Origin: an uncultured bacterium
Lineage (GTDB): Bacteria; Patescibacteriota; Minisyncoccia; Moranbacterales; GWC2-37-73
Assembly: GCA_903824515.1 (NCBI GenBank)
Contig: CAIJXA010000135.1
Span: forward strand, 1 to 6,962
DNA length: 6,962 nucleotides
Reading direction: 5' to 3'
Shown piece after piece: positions 1-6,216 of the stretch. The notes beneath the pieces are model-generated. The model was not told the DNA's origin and searched no databases. It saw nothing but the letters and a program-made list of their open reading frames with translations. A program made the translations under genes and the position numbers. Within the stretch, counting starts at the first letter, position 1. Each line of letters starts with the position of its first letter.

Positions 1-64
1 CATCAAGCCCTGAGATTTAGGTTTGATAAATAGTACTTTTCTAAAAATCAAAATATCCCAAGAC

Positions 65-592
65 ATGAAATTTTCCATGCTTTTCCTGGTACTTTTCCTG
101 GGCTTTGTTGAGGTAAGTGCTCAACAAAAACTTGAGAAAGTAGGGCCTGACAGATATGAATTAAGATTTGCATCATTGAGCCCAGCTGGTGCTCATCTTA
201 GCGCTAATGATTTTGCTCGAGAGGTCGGTAACTTATTAAAAGAACAATATCCGGCAAAAGTGTTGGAGCCAAAAGTTAGCCTAAGCATTGGCACATCTTG
301 GGGGGAAGTTTCTTATCAATTTTCTTGGAGTTGCAGAATAGTAAAGACAACTCCAGAAAAAGCTGATTATTATTTTGATCGGCGTGGAACCATGGGTTAC
401 GCAAAAACACTCAAGGAGGCTCAGTTTCAAGTCGATGCTGAAATTGTCAGATCTGGAAAAGTACATCGACTGCAGCAGACTTTTCCAAGGGGAATAATAT
501 ACAACACTTTTGTTAAAAAAGTTTTTGTATATTCCAAACAGGACAATGATTGGTGGTGCCTGAAAGAATATTTTTTGGTAGCACCAAAATAA
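65..592 (+). CDS. Small exported protein of unknown function with signal peptide and two cysteines
   Basis: I do not recognise this 175-residue protein. The ATG at 65 is chosen over an in-frame TTG at 23 because it places a classic signal peptide at the N-terminus: MKFS, a hydrophobic core (residues 5-15), then VSA before QQ, a plausible signal peptidase I site after residue 19. No lipobox cysteine follows, so the product is probably secreted or released outside the membrane rather than a lipoprotein. The mature part is mixed charged and aromatic, looks globular, and has just two cysteines (C90 and C165), which could form a disulfide outside the cell. It is aromatic-rich near the end (NDWWCLKEYF). 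There is no Shine-Dalgarno before the ATG, and no promoter could be called in the 64 upstream bases. The gene ends just before a strong terminator, so it closes its own transcription unit. Gene call fairly sure; function unknown. Confidence 0.75.
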   Translation: MKFSMLFLVLFLGFVEVSAQQKLEKVGPDRYELRFASLSPAGAHLSANDFAREVGNLLKEQYPAKVLEPKVSLSIGTSWGEVSYQFSWSCRIVKTTPEKADYYFDRRGTMGYAKTLKEAQFQVDAEIVRSGKVHRLQQTFPRGIIYNTFVKKVFVYSKQDNDWWCLKEYFLVAPK

Positions 593-597
593 GCTAT

Positions 598-639
598 AAG
601 CCGTCAAACTCTAAGGAGTTTGACGGCTTGTTTATTTTC
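598..639 (+). terminator. Intrinsic terminator after the exported-protein gene
   Basis: A perfect 14-bp stem (598-611 with 616-629, arms AAGCCGTCAAACTC and its complement) has a 4-nt loop and is followed by GTTTATTTTC, a T-rich tail. It begins 6 nt after the stop codon at 592. This is a textbook Rho-independent terminator for the upstream gene. Confidence 0.9.
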
Positions 640-651
640 ACGATCGTGAAA
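636..651. promoter_or_regulatory. Perfect 16-bp palindrome, possible operator
   Basis: TTTCACGATCGTGAAA is a perfect inverted repeat with no spacer. It lies between the terminator tail and the -35 box of the promoter at 653-681, ending one base before that -35 box. A dimeric transcription factor bound here could contact or block RNA polymerase. The palindrome is seen directly; an operator role is inferred, and no regulator gene lies beside it. Confidence 0.45.
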
Positions 652-652
652 C

Positions 653-681
653 TTAGCAGTGACGACGGATTATGCTATAAT
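653..681 (+). promoter_or_regulatory. Sigma-70-type extended -10 promoter for the 731/938 gene
   Basis: A perfect -10 TATAAT (676-681) is preceded by TGC (673-675), giving an extended -10. A 4/6 -35, TTAGCA (653-658), sits at 17-nt spacing. Transcription would start near 688. The downstream reading frame begins at 731, leaving a leader of roughly 45 nt. The ATPase gene 32 nt beyond the small gene has no obvious promoter of its own, so it may be read from here too. Confidence 0.7.
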
Positions 682-730
682 TAAAAAAGTTTGAAGTCTT
701 TATTTTCCTATAACCTTAAAATAAAAACCT

Positions 731-937
731 ATGTCATTTGGGGAAAAAATGCCAACATCAAAAGAAATTTTACAAAAGAGATAAGCTCAACTTTCAGAAA
801 ACTCCACTGATGCTGAGCTTATTGAGGGAGGGGCGAGATTAAAATTAAAGGAAAAATTTCGAGAAAATCCTACAGAGGAAAACAATACTTATCTAAAATT
901 AACCAACAGTCAAGTTGAAGACATTCGATTATTTGAA
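731..937 (+). pseudogene. In-frame 5' extension of the small helical gene, interrupted by one TAA
   Basis: From the ATG at 731 the frame reads 17 codons (starting MSFGEKMPTSKEILQKR), hits TAA at 782-784, then continues without another stop for 51 codons directly into the ATG at 938 and on to 1204. The bridge (AQLSENSTDAELIEGG and onward) has the same charged, helix-favouring composition as the downstream part, and no ATG, GTG or TTG occurs in frame between 785 and 937. The simplest reading is one gene of about 157 codons broken by a single substitution (for example AAA, GAA or CAA to TAA). Alternatives are a sequencing error, or a genuine 17-codon leader peptide followed by a separate gene starting at 938. 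The promoter at 653-681 fits the 731 start better than the 938 start. Confidence 0.55.
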
Positions 938-1204
938 ATGGAGAACTTTAGTGAAGATGAGCGTAGATATTACGAGGAGTGTGAGAAAATTTTAGATTTA
1001 ATGGAAAAAGTAGAAACTCAAAAAAATGAAGCTGTTATTTCATTTGAGGGATATGAAGCAATGATGAATGGTTTAGAAAATATATTGAGGAACGAACAGC
1101 ACAACTTTGAAGATAAAATGGGGGAAGGGGCTAAAAAAATTAATGCGGTAATTGAAAAAAGAAAGGCGAAGATTTTTCACCAGAAAATAGTTTCTAGTAA
1201 TTAA
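938..1204 (+). CDS. Small acidic, helical hypothetical protein (probably the 3' part of a longer gene)
   Basis: This 88-residue frame starts MENFSEDERRYYEE and is rich in Glu, Lys and Asp with regularly spaced hydrophobics, consistent with a helical or coiled-coil protein. It has no signal peptide, membrane segment, cysteine pair or recognisable motif; C15 is the only cysteine. It lacks a ribosome-binding site, but so do all genes here, so that does not argue against the start. The frame extends upstream to 731 apart from one TAA, so 938 may only be the first start after the break. It ends 32 nt before the ATPase start and could be co-transcribed with it. I do not recognise the family and propose no function. 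Confidence 0.5.
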   Translation: MENFSEDERRYYEECEKILDLMEKVETQKNEAVISFEGYEAMMNGLENILRNEQHNFEDKMGEGAKKINAVIEKRKAKIFHQKIVSSN

Positions 1205-1236
1205 ATTTTAAATAGTGGCTTTCTTTAATTTCAAAT

Positions 1237-3978
1237 ATGCCAAAACAAACATACAATCTAACCAAAGAAGAAGTTTTAGAAAAATTCGAGTCCTCAATTG
1301 CTGGCTTGACAACTGAGCAAGCAGGGACAAGGCTCAAACAGGCCGGATTTAATGAAGTCCAAAAAAAACAAAACTGGAGTTGGTTTTCGTTGCTGACCAA
1401 TCAGTTTAACGACGCCTTGGTTTGGATTTTGCTGGTGGCGGGAGGTTTGGCTTTTCTTTTTCATGAATATCGTGACACAACCATCATTTTGCTGATTGTG
1501 GGCATCAATGCTCTGATTGGATTTTTGCAGGAGTATAAAGCGGAAAAAACTTTGGAAAACATTCGTCAGCTGGCCAGTGACAAGGCAGTGGTTTTGCGCG
1601 ATGGCCAGCGCCAAGAAATTGATGCCAAATTTTTGGTTCCCGGCGACATCATTTACATTGCCTCTGGCGACACTGTGGCGGCGGATTCTTATTTGCTGGA
1701 AGGATATGACGTTTATGCCAATGAATTTATTTTCACGGGAGAATCGAAAGCTGGCAAAAAAACGGTTGCTCCGCAAGATGGTGAAAATTTGAACTTAGTT
1801 GACATTGATAATATGGTTTTCATGGGAACCTCACTGACACGCGGCACTGCTGTGGCCGTGGTTACGCAAACAGGCATGCAAACTGAGCTTGGCAACATTG
1901 CCAACCTAGTGGCTGAAGTGAAAGAAGATGATACACCCCTGCAAAAACAGATGCGCGTGCTTGGCCGAGATGTCACCATTGCGGCCGTTTCAATTGGAAC
2001 CCTAGTCATGATTGCAGGCTTTTATTCGAAAACTTCGCTTTATGATAACTTTTTGTTTGCGTTGGCACTTTCAGTTTCAGTCGTGCCGGAAGGCTTGCCG
2101 GCAGCAATTTCTGTGGCTCTTTCCTTGGGCATGAAACGACTGCTGAAAAAAAATGTGCTGGCCAAAAAATTAAATTCAGTGGAAACCTTGGCATCGGTGG
2201 ATGTTATATGCACAGACAAAACTGGTACGATCACGCGCAATGAATTGATGGTTACCAATATTTTGTGTGGGGATGATGAGTTTACGGTTGATGGCGAAGG
2301 CTATTCAATTAAGGGCAGCTTCTTTTTGTTTGGACGAAAAATTGATCCGGCTGCAAATTCGCATTTGCAGAAATTGTTGCAAATCGGAGTGCTTTGCAAT
2401 GATGCTGATGTTGTTGAAAAAAATGACATGTGCACAATTGCTGGCGACCCGACTGAAGGAGCACTTTTGGTGGCAGCGAAAAAATTTGAAAATGATTTGG
2501 CTTTTTTTCACAAAGATCAGAAAAAAGTGGACGAGTACCCATTTTCTTCAGAAAGAATGCGCATGAGCGTGATTTTCAAGAATAAAAAAGATTCCACCGT
2601 CACTTCTTTTGTGAAAGGTTCGCCGGATGTGCTCATTGATTTGTGCAATCAAAAACAAATTGGCGACAAAATCCTGCCATTTTCAAAGCAGGACAAAGAG
2701 CGAGCCAGAAATAGCTTTAATGCTATGTCCGAGCAAGCCCTGCGCGTGTTGGCTTTTGCTGTTCGAGATTTGTCAAAATTTTCCAAAGAGCAATATGTCG
2801 TGAAGGCTGAAAAAGATTTGATTTGGATGGGCACAATGGGTATGATTGATCCACCGAGATTGGATGTGCACAAAGCTATTGCCCAGTGTGCCAAAAGTGG
2901 TATCAAAGTAATCATGATTACTGGAGACTATGAAATCACGGCCAGGGCCATTGCCAGAAAAGTTGGCTTGCTCAAATCTTCCGATGGGGAAGTTATCAAT
3001 GGCAAAACACTCGACACCCTTTCAGACGCAGAATTGATTGCCAAAATCAAGGAAAAGGAACTTGCTTTCGCCCGCATTGCGCCTGAGCAAAAATTGCGCA
3101 TCGCCACTGCTCTCAAAAAAAGTGGCTATGTTATTGCTATGACTGGCGATGGCGTCAATGATGCGCCGGCTCTCAAGCGCGCTGACATTGGAATTGCCAT
3201 GGGAAAAATTGGCACTGATGTGGCCAAAAATGCTTCGGATATGATTTTGCTCAATGATGATTTTGCTTCCATTGTCCAGGCCATTAAGGAAGGCCGAACC
3301 ATCTATCAAAATTTGCGAAAATTTGTGTATTATGTCTTTACCTCGAATGTTAGTGAATTTTTCACTGTGGTTATCGGGGTTTTGCTTGGATTGCCAGCGC
3401 CAATTGCGGCTGTGCAAATTTTGGCCATTGATTTAGGAACTGACATTTTCCCGTCTTTTTCGCTCAGTCTAGAGCCATCAGAACCAGATATCATGCTGCG
3501 AAAACCATTCAAATCAAAAGAAAAAGTTATTGACAAAGATGGCATTTTCAGGCTTATTCGGGTAGGGCTCTTGATGGCCGTTGGAGCTGTGATCGCTTTT
3601 GTGTTGTCGATGAAAAGAGGCGGCTGGGATTTTGGCAATAAAATTGATTTTGCCAGCGTACTATACATGAGATCGACCACTGCTGCCTATGCTGTTTTGT
3701 CGATGACTCAAATGGCCAATCTGTTGCAAGCTCGCAGTGAGCATCTTTCAGTTTTTGCAATTGGATTTTTCAAAAATGTTTATGCGCTGGGGGCGATAGC
3801 AATTTCTATTTTCATACTTCTTATGCTGATGTATGTACCCGTGTTGCAACAATATTTGCGAATGCTCCCAATTGATTGGCAAGATTGGATGGTGGTGATT
3901 GCCACAACCCTGGCTGTCTTTATTTTTGAAGAATCTCGAAAATCAGAAGGGAATAAAAAAGTAATTGGTAATCGGTAA
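1237..3978 (+). CDS. P-type cation-transporting ATPase, type II (Na,K-ATPase-like ligand set)
   Basis: This complete 913-residue ion pump of the cytoplasmic membrane couples ATP hydrolysis to cation transport. In order: a cation-ATPase N-terminal domain (about 1-55); M1-M2 (59-98); actuator domain with TGES (167-170); M3-M4 (245-298) with PEGL (E285); phosphorylation site DKTGT (D327); nucleotide-binding domain with GDPTEG (403-408), FSSERMRMS (436-444) and KGSP (460-463); hinge TGD (562-564) and TGDGVNDAP (636-644); then M5-M10. Ligand positions E285, SNVSE in M5 (N704, E707) and IDLGTD in M6 (D732, D736) match the Na,K/H,K-ATPase pattern. SERCA has Asn-Leu-Val-Thr-Asp in M6. Y699 also matches a Na,K-ATPase M5 tyrosine. 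No CPC motif or metal-binding domain is present, so a heavy-metal pump is excluded. Na+, K+ or H+ is therefore likelier than Ca2+, but the ion is not proven. One oddity is TGESKAGKK, where the family usually has proline two residues after TGES. The extreme C-terminus is encoded by a 7-bp tandem repeat. Confidence 0.95.
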   Translation: MPKQTYNLTKEEVLEKFESSIAGLTTEQAGTRLKQAGFNEVQKKQNWSWFSLLTNQFNDALVWILLVAGGLAFLFHEYRDTTIILLIVGINALIGFLQEYKAEKTLENIRQLASDKAVVLRDGQRQEIDAKFLVPGDIIYIASGDTVAADSYLLEGYDVYANEFIFTGESKAGKKTVAPQDGENLNLVDIDNMVFMGTSLTRGTAVAVVTQTGMQTELGNIANLVAEVKEDDTPLQKQMRVLGRDVTIAAVSIGTLVMIAGFYSKTSLYDNFLFALALSVSVVPEGLPAAISVALSLGMKRLLKKNVLAKKLNSVETLASVDVICTDKTGTITRNELMVTNILCGDDEFTVDGEGYSIKGSFFLFGRKIDPAANSHLQKLLQIGVLCNDADVVEKNDMCTIAGDPTEGALLVAAKKFENDLAFFHKDQKKVDEYPFSSERMRMSVIFKNKKDSTVTSFVKGSPDVLIDLCNQKQIGDKILPFSKQDKERARNSFNAMSEQALRVLAFAVRDLSKFSKEQYVVKAEKDLIWMGTMGMIDPPRLDVHKAIAQCAKSGIKVIMITGDYEITARAIARKVGLLKSSDGEVINGKTLDTLSDAELIAKIKEKELAFARIAPEQKLRIATALKKSGYVIAMTGDGVNDAPALKRADIGIAMGKIGTDVAKNASDMILLNDDFASIVQAIKEGRTIYQNLRKFVYYVFTSNVSEFFTVVIGVLLGLPAPIAAVQILAIDLGTDIFPSFSLSLEPSEPDIMLRKPFKSKEKVIDKDGIFRLIRVGLLMAVGAVIAFVLSMKRGGWDFGNKIDFASVLYMRSTTAAYAVLSMTQMANLLQARSEHLSVFAIGFFKNVYALGAIAISIFILLMLMYVPVLQQYLRMLPIDWQDWMVVIATTLAVFIFEESRKSEGNKKVIGNR

Positions 3979-3988
3979 CTAGTAAAGA
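3961..3988. repeat. Four-copy degenerate 7-bp tandem repeat across the ATPase stop codon
   Basis: Four consecutive heptamers each begin GTAA, followed by TTG, TCG, CTA and AGA (starting at 3961, 3968, 3975 and 3982). The stop TAA (3976-3978) is inside the third unit, so the repeat encodes the last residues (VIGN onward) and runs into the intergenic region. Because 7 is not a multiple of 3, gain or loss of a unit would shift the frame and change the C-terminal tail. Confidence 0.6.
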
Positions 3989-4040
3989 TTAAGAAGCAAA
4001 TAGAACGTGGAAAATTTGAGCAATTGTTATTGATTAATAA

Positions 4041-4054
4041 TTTCAAATTTCAAA
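4041..4054. repeat. Two-copy TTTCAAA heptamer in the AT-rich ATPase-murB spacer
   Basis: Two exact TTTCAAA units sit side by side within the 127-nt spacer between the ATPase and murB. The spacer is otherwise AT-rich and has no clear terminator hairpin. Low-complexity sequence could produce this by chance. Confidence 0.3.
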
Positions 4055-4061
4055 TTAAAAA

Positions 4062-4088
4062 TTCAGTCCCAATTCGTTAATAGATAAT
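4062..4088 (+). promoter_or_regulatory. Weak candidate promoter for murB
   Basis: GATAAT (4083-4088) matches the -10 consensus at 5/6. The best upstream -35-like element, TTCAGT (4062-4067), is poor and only 15 nt away. The position would give a leader of about 10 nt before the ATG at 4106. With no visible terminator after the ATPase, read-through from upstream is an equally good explanation. Confidence 0.25.
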
Positions 4089-4105
4089 AAGTAAATTTAA
4101 ATTCT

Positions 4106-5035
4106 ATGCTAAAAATTCAAGAAAATGTGCCCTTAGCTCCAATGACTTCTTTCCGTTTGGGCGGAGAGGCGAAATATTTTGTTGATGTCAAAACGCTCGA
4201 AGAGTTGAAAGAAGCTTTGCAATTTGCCAAAGTAAAAGATTTAAATTTCTATGTGATGGCAGGCGGGACAAATTTGCTCATCAGCGACGCAGGTTTTGAT
4301 GGTCTCATCATTCGCATGAAAATCAGTCAAGCTGAAGTGCAAGATGGCCTGGTGGAAATATCAGCTGGAACACCCTTGATCAAGGTGGTGAATTTTTCGG
4401 CTGAAAATGGATTTGCTGGCATTGAATCTCTGGCTGGCGTGCCAGGGTCTTTTGGCGGTGCAGTGCGGGGCAATGCTGGAGCCTATGGCACTGAAATCGG
4501 CAGCCATGTTGATGAGGTGACTGCTTTGAATGGCGACACTTTGGAAATTGTGAAATTCAAAAATCAGCAGTGTGATTTTTCCTATCGTTCAAGTATTTTC
4601 AAGAAAAACAAAAAATTGATAGTGCTTTCTGCCACCCTGAAATTGACTCCGGCGGATGTTGCCCAGTGCAAAGCCAAAGTCATGGAAACCGTGATGGGCA
4701 GAACCAAAAAGGGTTTACAAGGAGCCAAAAGTGCCGGTTCATATTTCATGAATCCCAAGATTAACAGCCAGGATTTGCTCAAAGAATTTGAAGATGAAAA
4801 AGGCGTGCCAGCTCGAGGCGGAGTGGTGCCAGCTGCTTGGATCATTGATAAGGCTGGATTGCGTGGAAAAACTATTGGCGGAATTCAGGTGAGCCAGGAG
4901 CATACCAACTATATTATTAACACTGGTGACGGAACCGCAGAAAATGTTATAATGCTAGTAAGCTTAGTCAAGCAGCAAGTTCGCGACCAATTCGGAATTC
5001 AATTGGTTGAAGAAGTGAACTATCTTGGGTTTTAA
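4106..5035 (+). CDS. murB: UDP-N-acetylenolpyruvoylglucosamine reductase (MurB), type II
   Basis: MurB is the cytoplasmic FAD enzyme that reduces UDP-GlcNAc-enolpyruvate with NADPH to UDP-N-acetylmuramate, the second committed step of peptidoglycan precursor synthesis. The 309 residues match the family length. The N-terminal NVPLAPMTSFRLGG (7-20) and AGGTNLLIS (52-60) form the FAD-binding part, followed by GIESLAGVPGSFGGAVRGN (105-123). YR at 160-161 supplies the active-site arginine. SAGSYF (209-214) carries the proton-donor serine (S212), and GGIQVSQEHTNYIIN (258-272) is the C-terminal substrate-domain signature. The terminal VEEV (E303) corresponds to the conserved active-site glutamate. 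The YRSSIFKK form and the apparent lack of the E. coli tyrosine loop fit type II MurB, as in S. aureus. Start ATG 4106 fits the conserved N-terminus. It stands apart from other mur genes here and is followed by an inverted repeat pair rather than a standard terminator. Confidence 0.95.
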   Translation: MLKIQENVPLAPMTSFRLGGEAKYFVDVKTLEELKEALQFAKVKDLNFYVMAGGTNLLISDAGFDGLIIRMKISQAEVQDGLVEISAGTPLIKVVNFSAENGFAGIESLAGVPGSFGGAVRGNAGAYGTEIGSHVDEVTALNGDTLEIVKFKNQQCDFSYRSSIFKKNKKLIVLSATLKLTPADVAQCKAKVMETVMGRTKKGLQGAKSAGSYFMNPKINSQDLLKEFEDEKGVPARGGVVPAAWIIDKAGLRGKTIGGIQVSQEHTNYIINTGDGTAENVIMLVSLVKQQVRDQFGIQLVEEVNYLGF

Positions 5036-5045
5036 AAAAAGACTA

Positions 5046-5072
5046 TGTCATCCTGAATTTGTTTCAGGATCT
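5046..5072 (+). repeat. 27-nt hairpin repeat, copy 1
   Basis: The unit opens TGTCAT and closes ATCT. An 8-bp stem, ATCCTGAA (5050-5057) with TTCAGGAT (5063-5070), encloses the 5-nt loop TTTGT. It begins 10 nt after the murB stop. It matches the copy at 6913-6939 at 24 of 27 positions. Confidence 0.8.
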
Positions 5073-5105
5073 CGCACACAGGAAACTTATTTAAACAAAG
5101 AAAAC

Positions 5106-5132
5106 AGATGTTGAAATTAATTCAGCATGACA
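5106..5132 (-). repeat. 27-nt hairpin repeat, copy 2 (inverted)
   Basis: Read on the minus strand, this matches copy 1 at 22 of 27 positions and has the same TGTCAT and ATCT ends. The plus-strand stem is ATGTTGAA (5108-5115) with TTCAGCAT (5121-5128), one T-G wobble, and a 5-nt loop. With copy 1 and the 33-nt spacer it forms an 87-bp REPIN-like inverted pair (5046-5132) between murB and the hibernation factor gene. Confidence 0.75.
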
Positions 5133-5180
5133 AAGGAAATTGTAAGCGTCTAAAAAATAATCAACTAAACAAAAAAAACT

Positions 5181-5546
5181 ATGAGCACGACAGAAAATCT
5201 GAGATTTCTTTTTAAGGGAGTAGTAGTTGATCAGCGAACACGTGAATATATTGAGAAGCGCTTGAGCAGTCTGGACAAAAAATTCATGGAAGAAGTTCTG
5301 AAGACTGAGGTTGAAATTGATTTGGACAAAAAAGGGAAATTTCGTGTGGAAGTCATGATCAAAACTCCTCGCAACCTTTTTCGCAGCGAAAATATCACTG
5401 AAAGTATTGAAGCTTCAATTGATTTGACTATTGAAGAACTTCAAGAGCAAATCGTGCATCAAAAAGACAAAGTGCGAACCATCAGAAAACGTGGAGCATT
5501 GTCGCTCAAGAAAAAACTGGTGATTGATGGAGAAGCAAGATTCTAA
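5181..5546 (+). CDS. hpf: Ribosome hibernation-promoting factor, short form (HPF/RaiA, S30AE domain)
   Basis: This 121-residue protein carries the S30AE (sigma-54 modulation/YfiA) fold. Members bind the small ribosomal subunit at the decoding centre and tRNA path, silencing ribosomes in stationary phase or stress. Supporting features are an N-terminal strand with FKGVVVDQRTREYIEKRLSSL (broken here as FKGVVVDQR and YIEKRLSSL, residues 11-31), the KFRVEVMI strand (53-60), and FRSENITESIEASIDLTIEEL (FRSE 67-70, ASIDL 78-82). The last of these corresponds to the family's usual run into an 'AID' helix. The C-terminal helix is highly basic (KDKVRTIRKR, 95-104), suiting rRNA contact. It lacks the extra dimerisation domain of long HPF, so it is the short type. 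No Shine-Dalgarno or clear promoter was found; a REPIN-like element lies directly upstream. The next gene starts 16 nt downstream, suggesting co-transcription. Confidence 0.85.
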   Translation: MSTTENLRFLFKGVVVDQRTREYIEKRLSSLDKKFMEEVLKTEVEIDLDKKGKFRVEVMIKTPRNLFRSENITESIEASIDLTIEELQEQIVHQKDKVRTIRKRGALSLKKKLVIDGEARF

Positions 5547-5562
5547 TTATCACAAAAACAAA

Positions 5563-6108
5563 ATGAACAACATAATAAAAATTATCTTGGGGGTGATTAT
5601 TTTTCTTGGTCTTGCTTCAGGAGCCTTTCTGCTTCTTGCAAAAAAGAAAACCCCAACCACTGCGTCAAATCAAAAAACTGCCGCTGTCACGCCTGCTCCC
5701 ACTCAGTCAGAAACCGTCAATCACTTGGAGGTTGTCCAGCCGCCAGCATCTGCTGTTGGCCAGCCTAGTCCCGCCGTCGCAGCTCCAAGCGCACAAACTG
5801 CAAAAAATCAGGCAGTCAATGATCAAATGAAAATCGATTGGCAGTTGTGCAATCGCAGAGCAATTCAAGCCAGCAAGGAACTTTATTGGCGGTTCACAAT
5901 TTCAGAAACGATTCCGCCCGGTGGAACCTATGCCAAAGGGGCAGTCCTTGGTCAACCAGCTTTTCCTGTGCACATCACCATCAAAGCAGCTTCACCTGAC
6001 ATTGCAGCCATCAAAGGTCGCCTTGTCGTCGGCAACAATTTAGTTGGTTTGCGCGGAACTTGCACGGGAATTTCATCCGATGGCTCTGTCAACTTTGAAG
6101 CCTATTAA
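5563..6108 (+). CDS. Membrane-anchored extracytoplasmic protein of unknown function
   Basis: I do not recognise this protein. I choose the ATG at 5563 (181 residues) over in-frame TTG 5524 and ATG 5527. It starts right before the hydrophobic segment and avoids overlapping the hpf stop. Residues 4-26 form one uncleaved transmembrane anchor followed by KKK, so the rest should lie outside. Residues about 29-88 are a low-complexity Pro/Ala/Gln/Ser/Thr linker, typical of a spacer through the cell wall. Residues 89-181 look like a compact beta-rich domain with two cysteines (C96 in WQLCNRR and C167 in GTCTG) that could form a disulfide, ending NFEAY. Spacing of 16 nt after hpf and a shared terminator suggest one transcript, although a functional link to ribosome hibernation is not evident. 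It resembles the general anchor-linker-domain layout of cell-surface proteins; the function is open. Confidence 0.75.
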   Translation: MNNIIKIILGVIIFLGLASGAFLLLAKKKTPTTASNQKTAAVTPAPTQSETVNHLEVVQPPASAVGQPSPAVAAPSAQTAKNQAVNDQMKIDWQLCNRRAIQASKELYWRFTISETIPPGGTYAKGAVLGQPAFPVHITIKAASPDIAAIKGRLVVGNNLVGLRGTCTGISSDGSVNFEAY

Positions 6109-6131
6109 AATTTTTGAAAATCAATCTTCCT

Positions 6132-6163
6132 AAAAACTCCAACTTTCACGTTGGAGTTTTTTT
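6132..6163 (+). terminator. Intrinsic terminator after the hpf transcription unit
   Basis: AAAAACTCCAAC (6132-6143) pairs with GTTGGAGTTTTT (6150-6161) around the 6-nt loop TTTCAC. The right arm runs into an unbroken seven-T tract (6157-6163). The matching A-run on the left means it could also terminate transcription from the opposite strand. Confidence 0.9.
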
Positions 6164-6190
6164 GACGTCTTTTCCCTGTGGTGATATAAT
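6162..6190 (+). promoter_or_regulatory. Near-consensus extended -10 promoter for the RhuM-family gene
   Basis: -35 TTGACG (6162-6167, 5/6), a 17-nt spacer, and a perfect -10 TATAAT (6185-6190) preceded by TGA (6182-6184), an extended -10. The -35 begins within the T-tract of the preceding terminator. The predicted start near 6197 leaves a leader of about 20 nt before the ATG at 6217. The -10 lies inside the inverted repeat TGATAT-A-ATATCA (6182-6194), a possible operator. Confidence 0.8.
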
Positions 6191-6216
6191 ATCATTATAA
6201 GTCTTAGCAAAAAAAT

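Noticed and set aside
23..64. TTG at 23 as the start of the first gene
   Set aside because: It would put 14 residues in front of a well-formed signal peptide; the ATG at 65 gives a normal exported N-terminus.
731..1204. Frameshift as the cause of the split small gene
   Set aside because: Both halves are in the same frame, so a substitution, not an insertion or deletion, is the simplest explanation.
1294..1776. Minus-strand frame of 160 codons inside the ATPase gene
   Set aside because: It is antisense to conserved ATPase sequence, has no recognisable motif, and similar shadows occur throughout the gene.
1237..3978. Calling the ATPase a calcium pump (SERCA type) or heavy-metal pump
   Set aside because: M6 has IDLGTD rather than the SERCA asparagine pattern, and there is no CPC motif or N-terminal metal-binding domain.
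5524..5562. Starts at 5524 or 5527 for the membrane-anchored protein
   Set aside because: They overlap the hpf coding end and add a charged stretch before the anchor; the ATG at 5563 gives a compact MNNIIKIILG anchor.
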